The notes: generated by a model not told the origin, from the letters alone. A stretch of DNA of 64,000 nt from JACXVD01 sp020446665 (GCA_041396905.1 JAWKXQ010000001.1:124001-188000), one strand, 5' to 3'. Counted from the first letter of the stretch, positions 48,033-57,642 are shown. Translations and numbers: made by a program.

Positions 48033-48090
48033 GAATGGAACATATATAGAACAAAATTGCGGCGCGCTAGCTACGAAACAGGCTACGAAT

Positions 48091-48618
48091 CTATGTTTCC
48101 CGCAATCGCGGCATGAGTTCCACGAAATTGCAGGGCCGGTTCCGGCTGTCGAGCTGTTCGGCGAGGATGCCGTCCCAGCCATCCTTCACTGCGCCGTTCG
48201 ATCCGGGCAGGGCGAAGATATAGGTCCCGCGCGCAACCACGGCCAATGCGCGGCTTTGCACGGTGCTGGTGCCGATGGTCTGATAGCTGATCCAGCGGAA
48301 CAATTCGCCGAAACCGGGAATTTCCTTGTCCTTGATCCGGTCCAGCGCCTCGGGGGTTACGTCGCGCCCGGTCAGGCCGGTGCCGCCGGTCGAGATGATC
48401 GCATCAATCGACGTGTCATCGATCCAGTTGTTCAGCCGGCCAACCAGCACATTGGCATCGTCTTTCTCGATTGCCCGTGCGGCCAGCTTGTGTCCGGCAG
48501 CTTTGATCCGCTCTGCCAGAATATCGCCCGACGTATCATCATCCGGCCCGCGCGTGTCGGACACGGTCAGCAATGCGATATTGATCGGCTTGAACTGGCG
48601 AGTGGCGTCAATCGCCAT
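48091..48618 (-). CDS. moaB: molybdenum cofactor biosynthesis protein B
   Basis: 175 residues. MoaB/Mog fold, acting in adenylylation of molybdopterin. SDTRGPDDDTSGDIL and ISTGGTGLTGRDVTPEAL are the signature, with ALPGSNGAVKDGWDGIL late. ATG 48618 shares its A with the TGA of slt (TGATG), so it is the last gene of an overlapping UDG-slt-moaB set. No other Mo-cofactor genes are in the window. Confidence 0.9.
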   Translation of the reverse strand: MAIDATRQFKPINIALLTVSDTRGPDDDTSGDILAERIKAAGHKLAARAIEKDDANVLVGRLNNWIDDTSIDAIISTGGTGLTGRDVTPEALDRIKDKEIPGFGELFRWISYQTIGTSTVQSRALAVVARGTYIFALPGSNGAVKDGWDGILAEQLDSRNRPCNFVELMPRLRET

Positions 48619-50387
48619 CAGTCGGCCCGCGTCAGCCGCACGGCGGTGGAGCCGGATAGTTCGGGGAAGGTCGGCCACATACCCTGCGCCAGCGCCTTGC
48701 GGCTTTCTGACGCGCCGCCAGCCTGCCGTTCATACATCCAGTAATTGCGCATCACGATGGCAACATAGCCGCGCGTTTCCCAATAGGGGATGCTTTCCAT
48801 ATAGAGCAGCGGATCACCCTGATCTTTGATCTCGGTATTCCAGCGTGAAATCGGGGAAAGGCCCGCATTATAAGCGGCCATGATCTTGGGCAGTAGCCCG
48901 CCAGTGGCCGGGCTGTCGCGCAGCATCTGCAAATGGCTCTGACCGAAAGCGAGGTTTACGGCGGGTTTATTGAGGTCGCTGGCGTTGCCGCTATAGCCCA
49001 GCTTGCGCGAATGGTCCTTCGCCGCAGCAGGCATGATCTGCATCAGGCCGCGTGCACCGGCCGGGCTGACCACGCTGGCGCGGAACACCGATTCTTGCAG
49101 CGTATGGGCATAGGCAAGCGCGGGATCGACCTTCCACCCATCCACTGGTGTCCAGCGCGGGGCGGGGTAACGCAAGGCCGGGTCTGCCTGTCCGCCGCGC
49201 GGGGCGTTATGCGCCATCCACAATTGCGTGGAGGGCAGACCCAGTTCGCGCGCGAGGCGCGAGAGCGAGTCATATTCGGACGGGTCCCCAATCCGCGCCT
49301 GATGGCGCAGGATTTCGTCAGCCAGACCGTCCTTGCCAATCTCCGCCAGCGCCACGGCGGCGCGGACATTGGGCTCGTCACGCAGGCGCGACCAGTCGGT
49401 CATGTCGAAATCAGGCGTCTGCCCGGCGCGGGGCAAATCCTGCCCCAATTGTTCGCGGGCGAGCATGCCATAGAGCGTCTCATCCAGCTGTGCTGCGCCG
49501 CGCAGTTCCTCTGCTGCCTTTTCCGGCTGGCGGCAGCGGACATTGGCGCGGCTCGACCAGTAGAAGGCAGCGGCGGCCAGTTCGGCATTTTCTGCACCGC
49601 GGGCAGCGCGGGCGAAATTCTCTGCGGCTGTCTCGCAATCACCCATGCGCCATGCGGCGAGGCCCGCTGTCCAGTCCGCTTCCGCGACCCATGCCCCGCT
49701 GCCCCCATCGCGAGCGGTCAGGGCAAGCGCATAGGCCTGCGCGTCCTTGTTCTCGATGTAATAGCTCCACGCGATGCGCTGGCGCCATTCGGCACGGGCC
49801 GAGGGGCTGAGGCCTGAATCGATCCCGTCGAGCAACTGCCGCGCGCCATCGGGATCATCATCCGAAATCCGCGCGAGAATGCCGCTACGGATTGATCCGG
49901 GCATGGAGCCATCATCAATTGAACGCGGGCGAATACGCTTGGGCGAGTGTGGCTGGCTGACAAAACTGCGCTCTGTCGGCAGCGAGGGAATGGTGGAAAG
50001 CCCGCGCTTCTGGCCCAGGCTGACCAGTTGCTCTGCCTGCGGCAACAAGCTGCCGGTGCGGAGCCAGTTGCCAATTGCATCCCCTTCTACACGCGGGCTG
50101 GCCGGGTGCAGGTAAAATTCCGCCCGCGCGACATCATGCAGCGGGCCATCGGCACGTTCTGCGAACATCGCATTGACGCGGTTCCAGTCCTGCCGGTCAA
50201 TCGCGTTGAACAATTCTTCGTAATAGGTCCGGTCGGCCTTGCTCAGCAATTCGGGCACATTGCTGCTGGTCGCGCGGGCGCGGAAATATTCCGCTGCGCT
50301 GCTATTTGCCAGAGCAGGGGTGGTGACGGCGCAGGCTGCCAGTGCAGCTGCGGCCATTTTGATGAGTGTCTTGCCCTTTATAGCCAT
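48618..50387 (-). CDS. slt: soluble lytic murein transglycosylase
   Basis: 589 residues. Cleaves peptidoglycan glycan strands to 1,6-anhydro ends. N-terminal signal peptide (ends near ALA-N), a long helical superhelix (about 40-400), then the SLT domain with Glu432 in TLQESVFRA, AGARGLMQIMP and MAAYNAGLSPISRW. The size and layout match Slt70-like enzymes. ATG 50387 (a GTG at 50390 is also possible) overlaps the upstream UDG stop by one base. Periplasmic. Confidence 0.9.
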   Translation of the reverse strand: MAIKGKTLIKMAAAALAACAVTTPALANSSAAEYFRARATSSNVPELLSKADRTYYEELFNAIDRQDWNRVNAMFAERADGPLHDVARAEFYLHPASPRVEGDAIGNWLRTGSLLPQAEQLVSLGQKRGLSTIPSLPTERSFVSQPHSPKRIRPRSIDDGSMPGSIRSGILARISDDDPDGARQLLDGIDSGLSPSARAEWRQRIAWSYYIENKDAQAYALALTARDGGSGAWVAEADWTAGLAAWRMGDCETAAENFARAARGAENAELAAAAFYWSSRANVRCRQPEKAAEELRGAAQLDETLYGMLAREQLGQDLPRAGQTPDFDMTDWSRLRDEPNVRAAVALAEIGKDGLADEILRHQARIGDPSEYDSLSRLARELGLPSTQLWMAHNAPRGGQADPALRYPAPRWTPVDGWKVDPALAYAHTLQESVFRASVVSPAGARGLMQIMPAAAKDHSRKLGYSGNASDLNKPAVNLAFGQSHLQMLRDSPATGGLLPKIMAAYNAGLSPISRWNTEIKDQGDPLLYMESIPYWETRGYVAIVMRNYWMYERQAGGASESRKALAQGMWPTFPELSGSTAVRLTRAD

Positions 50388-51169
50388 CACGACCAGTCAT
50401 CCGTCCATTCGAGCCAACGCCGCCAGAACCGGGCCCTCCTGCCTGCATGAACAAGCAGGCTTTCCAGGCTTCCCGCAGCAAGTGCCGGTATGCTTGTGCC
50501 TTCATGGTTAAAAAGTTGTAAAGCGGCAGGGTCTTGCGCCATGTCGTGCCCAAGAAGCGGCAGAATGTTGCGTCCGAAGGCAAGAATCCGTTCAGGTCTT
50601 GCGAGAGCGATGTGGTGAGCGGTGATTTCTGCGAGTTCTGCACCATGCAAGGCGGGCCAGTCAGGCAGTGGCATATGCCGAGGCAGCGCACTGGCGATAT
50701 AGCATTGTTCCCGCTCCAGCCCCATCGCCAGCAACATATTGCCAAGCAGCCGCCCCTGCGGCCCGGACAGCAAGTGATCGCTATCCTCCGCTTCGGGCTG
50801 TTCCACCAGCAGCATCAGCTTTGCGCCCTGGTTTCCAACAGGGGCGATGCGCGGATTGATCCCCCCCTGATCGAGCGATTTTTCCCCAAGCCACCATTCG
50901 GCAAAAGCGCCAAATTCTGTGGGCCAGCCAGCGCGGTCGCCGCCGATTTTGGCAAGCTGCGACACTTGCGGTGCGATTGGCGGGCGCTCCGGCACGGGGC
51001 GTGGAGGAGGGGGAGCAGTCGCTGAGGCATCCGGGCCTTGCGGTGCCTCTGCCTCCAGCCAGCCGCTGGCTTCATCGGTGAAATCATACTCCACACCTGC
51101 CTCGCGCCACCATTGCAGCGCGGCAGCGATTTCGTCTGCCAGTTGGGAGGAGGTTGGTTGCTGTGTCAC
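50387..51169 (-). CDS. uracil-DNA glycosylase superfamily protein (divergent)
   Basis: 260 residues from GTG 51169. A Pro/Ala-rich N-terminal 95 residues precedes a UDG-like domain: KLMLLVEQPEAEDSD replaces the usual GEAPG motif, GPQGRLLGNMLLAMGLER matches the GRLL helix, CYIASALPRHMPLPDWPAL the middle, and RILAFGRNILPLLG the second strand. The usual Cys ligands of family 4 are not evident. It may be a glycosylase of the family 4/5 lineage or an inactive relative. Divergent from ETF-QO by 85 bp. Translationally joined to slt. Confidence 0.7.
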   Translation of the reverse strand: MTQQPTSSQLADEIAAALQWWREAGVEYDFTDEASGWLEAEAPQGPDASATAPPPPRPVPERPPIAPQVSQLAKIGGDRAGWPTEFGAFAEWWLGEKSLDQGGINPRIAPVGNQGAKLMLLVEQPEAEDSDHLLSGPQGRLLGNMLLAMGLEREQCYIASALPRHMPLPDWPALHGAELAEITAHHIALARPERILAFGRNILPLLGHDMAQDPAALQLFNHEGTSIPALAAGSLESLLVHAGRRARFWRRWLEWTDDWS

Positions 51170-51254
51170 GTTGATCGGGTCTTGACCTGCATCGCTGCAG
51201 CAATCAAGGCGTTCCGGTAACAGGAAGTGCGCAAAAGCGAAGGAAAATGGGGAT

Positions 51255-52904
51255 ATGAGCGAACGTGAATCCATGCCGTGCGATGTCGTGATTGTTGGTG
51301 GGGGACCGGCGGGCCTCTCGGCAGCGATCCGGCTCAAACAGCTCAATGAAGAGCTGGAAGTGGTGCTGCTGGAAAAAGGCTCTGAAATCGGGGCACATAT
51401 TCTCTCCGGCGCGGTCGTCGATCCCAAGGCGCTGGACGAGCTCCTGCCCGAATGGCGCGACATGGATTGCCCGATGGCGCAAACCCCCGTCACCGATAAC
51501 TGGCACTGGATGTTGTCCAAGGGCGGCAAGATCGACATGCCGCATTTCATCATGCCGCCCTTCATGTCGAACCATGGCAATTACACCGGCAGCCTCGGCA
51601 ATCTGTGCCGCTGGCTGGCCGAACAGGCCGAAGCATTGGGCGTGATGGTCTTCCCCGGCTTCCCCGCTGCGGAAGTGATGTTTGATGAGAACGGCGCGGT
51701 TGCCGGCGTGATCACGCAGGATATGGGCATCGCCGCCGATGGCTCGCAAAAGGGTGAGTTTGAACCGGGGATGGAAATCCACGCCAAATACACGCTCTTT
51801 GCAGAGGGTGCGCGCGGCCATCTGACCAAGCGGATGAAGGCGCATTTCGACCTAGAGGCGGATTGCCAGCCGCAGGTCTATGGCATCGGCATCAAGGAAT
51901 TGTGGGATATCGATCCCGACAAGCACGAGCCGGGCCGCGTGATCCACACGCAGGGCTGGCCGCTCTCCGAAAGCGACAGCTGGGGCGGGGGCTTCCTCTA
52001 TCATCAGGCCAATGGTCAGGTGGCGCTCGGTTTCGTGACCGCGCTCGACTACAAGAACCCGTGGGTTAGCCCGTTCCAGGAATTCCAGCGCTGGAAAACC
52101 CATCCGGCGATCCGCGAATATCTCGAAGGCGGCAAGCGCGTGGCCTATGGCGCGCGGGCGATCAATGAAGGCGGCTGGCAGTCCGTGCCCAAGCTGGCCT
52201 TCCCCGGCGGCGCGCTGATTGGCTGTTCGGCCGGCTTCGTCAACGTCCCCCGGATCAAGGGCACGCATACCGCGATGAAGAGCGGGATGCTGGCCGCAGA
52301 AAGCATCGCAGCGGCGATTGGGGCCGGTGCCGAGCATACCGAGCTGATGGACTACGATGCCGCCGTGCGCGACAGCTGGATCGCCACCGAGCTCAAGAAA
52401 GTGAAGAACGCACAGCCCGCCGTCGCCAAGTTTGGCGGTGATCTGGGTACTGTGCTGGCCGGGCTCGACATGTGGATGCGCACGCTGAAGATCGGCCTGC
52501 CCATCACCATGAAGCACAATCCCGATTACAGCTATACCGGCCGCGCGGACCTCTATCCCAAGATCGACTATCCCAAGCCTGACGGGGTGATCAGTTTCGA
52601 CCGTCTGACCAGCGTGAGCTACAGCTACACCAACCACGCGGAAGACCAGCCCTGCCATCTGGTGTTGAAGGATGAGGCGCTGCAAAAGGCAAGCGAACTG
52701 GGCATCTATGGCGGCCCCTCGGCCCGCTATTGCCCGGCCGGGGTCTATGAATGGCTGGAAGACGAAACGACGGGCGAAATGAAGTTCCAGATCAACAGCC
52801 AGAACTGCGTCCACTGCAAGACCTGCGACATCAAGGATCCGAACCAGAACATCACCTGGGTCACGCCCGAAGGCGGCGGCGGTCCGAACTATCCGAATAT
52901 GTGA
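51255..52904 (+). CDS. electron transfer flavoprotein-ubiquinone oxidoreductase
   Basis: 549 residues. Passes electrons from ETF (beta-oxidation, amino-acid breakdown) to ubiquinone at the inner membrane. FAD motif VIVGGGPAGLSAAIRL near residues 12-27, PGCSAGF-like IGCSAGFVNVPRIKGTHTA in the middle, and a ferredoxin-like 4Fe-4S C-terminus, NCVHCKTCDIKDP. Length and motifs are full. The ATG at 51255 follows a purine-rich GAAGGAAAATGGGG. The ETF subunits are not in the window. Confidence 0.95.
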   Translation: MSERESMPCDVVIVGGGPAGLSAAIRLKQLNEELEVVLLEKGSEIGAHILSGAVVDPKALDELLPEWRDMDCPMAQTPVTDNWHWMLSKGGKIDMPHFIMPPFMSNHGNYTGSLGNLCRWLAEQAEALGVMVFPGFPAAEVMFDENGAVAGVITQDMGIAADGSQKGEFEPGMEIHAKYTLFAEGARGHLTKRMKAHFDLEADCQPQVYGIGIKELWDIDPDKHEPGRVIHTQGWPLSESDSWGGGFLYHQANGQVALGFVTALDYKNPWVSPFQEFQRWKTHPAIREYLEGGKRVAYGARAINEGGWQSVPKLAFPGGALIGCSAGFVNVPRIKGTHTAMKSGMLAAESIAAAIGAGAEHTELMDYDAAVRDSWIATELKKVKNAQPAVAKFGGDLGTVLAGLDMWMRTLKIGLPITMKHNPDYSYTGRADLYPKIDYPKPDGVISFDRLTSVSYSYTNHAEDQPCHLVLKDEALQKASELGIYGGPSARYCPAGVYEWLEDETTGEMKFQINSQNCVHCKTCDIKDPNQNITWVTPEGGGGPNYPNM

Positions 52905-52947
52905 AGGGTCAATGTTTCAAACTTGAAAAGGGGTTGCCAGTACATTC

Positions 52948-53304
52948 TTAGCTCAGAGGCAGCCCCAATTCTTGAGCCTTCGTTCGAGCATATCCTATCG
53001 CAAGGTCGCCAAGCAGTTTTATGCTCCAAGAGCCAATTTTAGCCGCTCCCTCTTTTGTTTTTCGCCAAATTTCTGGGTCACGAACGCTATCCAAGAACTC
53101 ATGGCCAGCCCAAGATATTCGATAAACACTCCTTTTCGGACAATCGAGGAAACCGGCGGAGTGCAGCATCAGAATGTATTCTACAGTTTCTTGAGGACTA
53201 GCGGTGCCCTCAATTGCAGGCATATCGAGCGTTAAGATCAAGGGGCCTTCTTCTTTTTCAAGAGCCAGCATAACGCTACGAACTTTTTCCATATCCCGTT
53301 TCAT
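52948..53304 (-). CDS. DUF2513 protein
   Basis: 118 residues. MKRDMEKVRSVMLALEKEEG is the family start (MKRDM...), with ETVEYILMLHSAGFLDCPKR and RISWAGHEFLDSVRDPEIWR, the pattern of DUF2513. These are found mostly on phage, plasmid or island DNA. Sequence here is AT-richer than ETF-QO and ispE either side, so it may be a lone import. Function unknown; a winged-helix-like DNA-binding role has been suggested for such proteins, unproven. Confidence 0.72.
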   Translation of the reverse strand: MKRDMEKVRSVMLALEKEEGPLILTLDMPAIEGTASPQETVEYILMLHSAGFLDCPKRSVYRISWAGHEFLDSVRDPEIWRKTKEGAAKIGSWSIKLLGDLAIGYARTKAQELGLPLS

Positions 53305-53351
53305 GGCTCACTCCCTCTAATAAGACATGCAACATTAGCACGAACACAGAT

Positions 53352-54161
53352 ATGTTCACCGAAACCGCATACGCCAAGATCAACCTTGCCCTCCATGTCC
53401 GGCGGCGACGGGAGGATGGGTATCATGAGCTCGAAACGCTATTCGCTTTCGTCGATGATGGTGACCGGCTGGTGGCGCGCGCCTCTGCGGAGGATCGGCT
53501 GGCGGTCAGCGGAGAGTTTGCGGGCGTGCTGGATGATCCCTTCGGCAATATCGTCGCCAAGGCGCTGACCGCGCTGCCCCGCGCTGAAGGGCTGGCGGTT
53601 GAGCTGGACAAGCGCTTGCCCGTCGCAGCAGGGCTGGGGGGCGGCTCGGCAGATGCTGGCGCGGTCTTCCGGCTGGTCGAGCGCAGCCATGGCTTGCCCG
53701 ATGACTGGCGCGAACGCGCGGCAAAACTGGGCGCGGACGTGCCTGCCTGTGTCGAAAGCGTGACCTGTATCGGGCGCGGAACCGGGACGGAGCTGGAACC
53801 CATCGACAATGATCTGGCGGGCATGGCCGTGCTGCTGGTCAATCCGCGCGTGCCGCTTGCCACCGGGCCGGTATTTGCTGCGTGGGATGGGCAGGATCGC
53901 GGGCCCATGCCGCAAGGGGCCGTGTCACATATCGCACAGGCGGGGCGCAATGACCTCGAAGCACCTGCGATTTCGCTGTGCCCGGTGATTGCTGAGGTGC
54001 TGGCTGCCATGCAGGCCACCCAGCCATGGCTCTCCCGCATGTCCGGCTCGGGCGCGACCTGTTTTGCGCTGTATGAGAGCAAGGACGCGCGCGATGCAGC
54101 GGCGGCGCGGATCAAGGCGGATCATCCCGATTGGTGGCAAATGGCGGGGGGCTTGCGCTGA
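53352..54161 (+). CDS. ispE: 4-diphosphocytidyl-2-C-methyl-D-erythritol kinase
   Basis: 269 residues. GHMP kinase of the MEP isoprenoid pathway. AYAKINLALHVRRRREDGYH is the IspE start, LPVAAGLGGGSADAGAVFRL the ATP-binding motif 2, and SRMSGSGATCFALYE motif 3. Complete and in frame. It stands alone, following the DUF2513 gene divergently. Needed for carotenoid and quinone side chains. Confidence 0.94.
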   Translation: MFTETAYAKINLALHVRRRREDGYHELETLFAFVDDGDRLVARASAEDRLAVSGEFAGVLDDPFGNIVAKALTALPRAEGLAVELDKRLPVAAGLGGGSADAGAVFRLVERSHGLPDDWRERAAKLGADVPACVESVTCIGRGTGTELEPIDNDLAGMAVLLVNPRVPLATGPVFAAWDGQDRGPMPQGAVSHIAQAGRNDLEAPAISLCPVIAEVLAAMQATQPWLSRMSGSGATCFALYESKDARDAAAARIKADHPDWWQMAGGLR

Positions 54162-54191
54162 ACGCACCCAGCCTTTCCGTTCGTCTCGAGC

Positions 54192-54214
54192 CCTTCGGCA
54201 GGCTCAGGACAGGC
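54192..54214. repeat. copy of dispersed CTTCGACAGGCTCAGGACAG repeat
   Basis: CCTTCGGCAGGCTCAGGACA starts at 54192, one base off the common unit. It sits in the 182-bp gap after ispE. A TCGAGAGACC...GTGTCTCGACTTCGTCGA segment with inner dyads follows. Other copies are at 8501-8524, 12400-12423, 14625-14647 and 16616-16635. Confidence 0.6.
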
Positions 54215-54343
54215 TGCCGACATTCTGTCGTCAGTCGAGAGACCGTTGCCACAGGTGTCTCGACTTCGTCGACACGAACGGGGTAGGGGATTGGAGGCAT
54301 GGTGTGGCTCGACACTTTGCTATCCAGACGCCATTCCCCTACC

Positions 54344-55066
54344 ATGACTCACGAAGCCTATCGTATCGTCGGCACACCGCGCTTCGCCGGTATTCTGGTT
54401 GTCGCCGATCATGCCTCCAACCGCGTGCCGGCAGATATCGATCTCGACCTCGCGCCTGCCTTGATGCAGGAACATATTGCCGTCGATATTGGCGTTGGCC
54501 CGATTGCGGAGCTGATGGCTCAGCAGCGCGGCTTTGCGGCGTTTCTTGGCAATGTTTCGCGGCTGGTGAGTGACACCAACCGGGTCGAGAGCGATCCTGC
54601 TGCAATCCCCGAGATCAGCGATGGGCACAGCATCCCCGGCAATCTGGGGATTGACCGGGAGGCGCGGCTGGAGCGGTTCCATCGGCCCTATAATGCCGCG
54701 CTGGACGATCTGCTGGCCTCAACACCGCCCATGCTCACGCTGGTGCTGCACAGCTACACGCCGCGCCTTGCAACTGATCCGCAAGCGGCGCGGCCATGGC
54801 ATTGCGGCTTGCTCTATGACGCGGATGATCGCGGCGCGCGGCTGGCGGCTCCTATGCTGGAGGCAGACGGGCTGCTGGTGGGGGACCAGATGCCCTATTC
54901 GGGCAAGGTCTATAACGCGGTGATCCGCCGCCATTTCGAGGATGAAGGGCGCCCCTATCTCTATCTGGAGGTGCGGCAGGATCTGGTCGGCGACGAAACC
55001 GGGCAGCGTGAATGGGCAGACCGGCTGGTGCGGGTTTGCAATCAAGTGGCTGTCGCGTTGAGCTGA
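54344..55066 (+). CDS. N-formylglutamate amidohydrolase family protein
   Basis: 240 residues from ATG 54344. DHASNRVPADIDLDLAPALM and HIAVDIGVGPIAELMA contain the metal-binding Asp/His of the family, followed by SRLVSDTNRVESDP, LVLHSYTPRL and YLYLEVRQDLV with the Glu. The family cleaves N-formylglutamate (histidine breakdown) but many stand-alone members act on other N-acyl substrates. No hut genes are nearby. An in-frame ATG at 54299 would add 15 residues without homology. Confidence 0.82.
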   Translation: MTHEAYRIVGTPRFAGILVVADHASNRVPADIDLDLAPALMQEHIAVDIGVGPIAELMAQQRGFAAFLGNVSRLVSDTNRVESDPAAIPEISDGHSIPGNLGIDREARLERFHRPYNAALDDLLASTPPMLTLVLHSYTPRLATDPQAARPWHCGLLYDADDRGARLAAPMLEADGLLVGDQMPYSGKVYNAVIRRHFEDEGRPYLYLEVRQDLVGDETGQREWADRLVRVCNQVAVALS

Positions 55067-55414
55067 TCTGTGTTCGCGCAGAGGCGCAGAGGCGCGGAGC
55101 AGGATACGGCTTCGCCGGGTAGTTTCACACGAGGACACGAAGATGTCCTGCCCGCAGCAGCGGGCATTCTCACTAGCTGATCATTTGCTCAGCAGAGTGG
55201 TTGCAGTTTGGAAGGCCTGCTGTCGCAGGCGAAACCTCTTCGTGCCCTTTGTGTCTTCGTGTGAACCCAAACAACCGGCGCAGCCGTAAACTTCCTCCGT
55301 GCCATAGTGCCTCTGTGAGCGCCTGAAAACCGTTACCCCCGCAACCAACCCGGCAAAATGCTTGACCCGTCGGGCCATCCTCGCAAGAGCACGCGCAAGC
55401 AAGGAGTCCTCGCA
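55067..55414. repeat. intergenic repeat block upstream of ilvD
   Basis: No gene. GCGCAGAGGCGCAGAGGCGC at about 55076-55095 belongs to the CGCAGAG family seen at 12678 and 14806. TTTCACACGAGGACACGAAG at about 55123-55142 and CTTTGTGTCTTCGTGTGAA at about 55247-55265 are inverted copies of each other enclosing about 100 bp. The ilvD ribosome site AAGGAG is at 55401-55406. No attenuator-like leader peptide seen. Confidence 0.6.
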
Positions 55415-57277
55415 ATGCCAGCCTATCGTTCCCGCACCTCCACCCATGGCCGCAACATGGCCGGCGCACGCGGTTTGTGGCGCGCGACGGGGATGAAGGA
55501 TGGTGATTTCGGCAAGCCGATCATCGCGGTGGTCAACAGTTTTACCCAGTTCGTGCCTGGCCATGTCCATCTGAAGGATCTGGGCCAGATGGTCGCGCGC
55601 GAGATCGAAGCGGCAGGAGGTGTGGCCAAGGAATTCAACACGATAGCCGTCGATGATGGCATTGCTATGGGTCATGACGGGATGCTCTATTCGCTTCCCA
55701 GCCGCGATCTGATCGCGGATAGCGTGGAATATATGGTCAACGCCCATTGCGCCGATGCGATGGTGTGCATTTCCAATTGCGACAAGATTACGCCCGGCAT
55801 GCTGATGGCCGCGATGCGCCTCAATATCCCTGCCGTGTTCGTCTCTGGCGGGCCGATGGAAGCGGGCAAGGTGGTGCTGAAGGGCAAGGAACATGCGCTC
55901 GATCTGGTCGATGCGATGGTCGCTGCGGCGGATGAAAGCTATAGCGATGAAGAAGTGGCCGCCATCGAACGCAGTGCTTGCCCGACCTGCGGATCGTGCA
56001 GCGGGATGTTCACCGCCAATTCGATGAATTGCCTGACCGAAGCGCTGGGCCTGTCACTGCCCGGCAACGGCTCCACGCTGGCCACCCATGCCGACCGCAA
56101 GGAATTGTTCCTGCGGGCTGGCGCGCTGTCGGTCGAATTATGCCGCCGCTATTACGAGGAAGAGGACGAGAGTGTCCTTCCGCGCTCCATCGCGACTTTT
56201 GAAGCGTTTGAAAATGCGATGAGCCTCGACATTGCCATGGGCGGATCGACCAACACCGTGCTCCATTTGCTCGCCGCCGCAAAGGAAGCGGGGGTGGACT
56301 TTACCATGGAACATATTGACGCGCTCAGCCGCAAGGTACCGTGCCTGTCCAAGGTCGCGCCGGCCAAGAGCGATGTCCACATGGAAGATGTCCATCGCGC
56401 GGGCGGGATATTTGCGATCCTTGGCCAGCTGGAACGTGCCGGATTGCTCCATACCAATCTGCCAACCGTGCACAGCAAGTCACTCGGCTCTGCCATCGAC
56501 AAGTGGGATATTTCGCGCAGCAATGATCCCAAAGTGCATGAGCTTTTCCTCGCTGCGCCGGGCGGGGTGCCGACACAGACCGCGTTCAGCCAGTCGCGTC
56601 GCTGGGATGCGCTGGATACAGACCGTGAAAATGGCGTGATCCGCAGCAAGGAGCACGCCTTCAGCCAGGATGGCGGGCTGGCCGTGCTTTATGGCAATAT
56701 CGCGCTGGATGGCTGCATCGTGAAGACCGCCGGGGTGGATGAGAGCATCCTGAAGTTCACCGGCACCGCGAAAGTGTTTGAAAGCCAGGATGCCGCCGTA
56801 ACCGGCATTCTGACCGATCAGGTCAAGGCAGGCGATGTGGTCGTGATCCGCTACGAAGGGCCGCGCGGCGGGCCGGGCATGCAGGAAATGCTCTATCCCA
56901 CCAGCTATCTGAAATCGAAGGGGCTGGGCAAGGAATGCGCGCTGCTGACTGATGGTCGCTTCTCCGGGGGCACTTCGGGCCTCTCGATCGGCCATGCTTC
57001 GCCCGAAGCGGCAGAAGGCGGCGCGATTGCGCTGGTCGAGGAAGGCGATGTGATCGAAATCGACATTCCCGGCCGTACCATCAATCTCGCAGTTTCCGAT
57101 GCTGTTCTGGCAGAACGCCGCGCTGCGATGGAGGCGAAAGGCGACGCCGCATGGCAGCCCGCCCAGCCGCGTGCGCGCAAGGTTTCTGCCGCGCTGCAGG
57201 CCTATGCCGCGATGACCACCAGCGCCGCCATGGGCGCGGTGCGCGATGTCTCGCAGATCCGCCGGAGTGGGAAATGA
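55415..57277 (+). CDS. ilvD: dihydroxy-acid dehydratase
   Basis: 620 residues. Dehydrates dihydroxyacids in isoleucine and valine synthesis. MPAYRSRTSTHGRNMAGARG is the family start; CISNCDKITPGMLMAA and CPTCGSCSGMFTANSMNCLT supply the cluster cysteines; GRFSGGTSGLSIGHASPEAA is the C-terminal signature. The set suggests a 4Fe-4S enzyme like E. coli IlvD. Stop overlaps the next gene by four bases. Frame intact. Confidence 0.95.
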   Translation: MPAYRSRTSTHGRNMAGARGLWRATGMKDGDFGKPIIAVVNSFTQFVPGHVHLKDLGQMVAREIEAAGGVAKEFNTIAVDDGIAMGHDGMLYSLPSRDLIADSVEYMVNAHCADAMVCISNCDKITPGMLMAAMRLNIPAVFVSGGPMEAGKVVLKGKEHALDLVDAMVAAADESYSDEEVAAIERSACPTCGSCSGMFTANSMNCLTEALGLSLPGNGSTLATHADRKELFLRAGALSVELCRRYYEEEDESVLPRSIATFEAFENAMSLDIAMGGSTNTVLHLLAAAKEAGVDFTMEHIDALSRKVPCLSKVAPAKSDVHMEDVHRAGGIFAILGQLERAGLLHTNLPTVHSKSLGSAIDKWDISRSNDPKVHELFLAAPGGVPTQTAFSQSRRWDALDTDRENGVIRSKEHAFSQDGGLAVLYGNIALDGCIVKTAGVDESILKFTGTAKVFESQDAAVTGILTDQVKAGDVVVIRYEGPRGGPGMQEMLYPTSYLKSKGLGKECALLTDGRFSGGTSGLSIGHASPEAAEGGAIALVEEGDVIEIDIPGRTINLAVSDAVLAERRAAMEAKGDAAWQPAQPRARKVSAALQAYAAMTTSAAMGAVRDVSQIRRSGK

Positions 57278-57642
57278 AGAAACCCTTTTCCCTGTCCGCC
57301 GCATTGCTCATCGCCGCATGTTCCGGGGATGCAGGCGAACCGCAACCGCAAGCGACCGAAGGGGCGGAACGGATCGATTGCGCCATTGGTGAAGGCAGCC
57401 AGTTCGGCTCCGACTGTCTGGTCGAAGAGGTGATGGAAGGCGAAACCAACCTGCTGATCGTGCGCCATCCCGATGGCGGCTTCCGCCGCTTTGAACAGCT
57501 GAATGACGGGCGCGGACTGGCAGCTTTCGATGGTGCGGACGAAGCGCAGACAAGCTTTGCAGACGGCGTGCTGGAAGTGACGGTCGGCGCAGATCGCTAT
57601 CGCTTCAAGGCAAAGGCGCGAGGCGATGCGGCGGGCGAATAG
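57274..57642 (+). CDS. small lipoprotein of unknown function
   Basis: 122 residues. MKKPFSLSAALLIAACSG has a lipobox LIAAC (Cys16). The mature part is acidic, with AIGEGSQFGSDCLVEEV and LLIVRHPDGGFRRFEQLND; no named domain. ATG 57274 overlaps the ilvD stop by four bases, and the 3' end overlaps nnr by 17 bases, so it is translated as part of this operon. The sequence around GGFRRFE recurs in similar small alphaproteobacterial lipoproteins. Confidence 0.7.
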   Translation: MKKPFSLSAALLIAACSGDAGEPQPQATEGAERIDCAIGEGSQFGSDCLVEEVMEGETNLLIVRHPDGGFRRFEQLNDGRGLAAFDGADEAQTSFADGVLEVTVGADRYRFKAKARGDAAGE

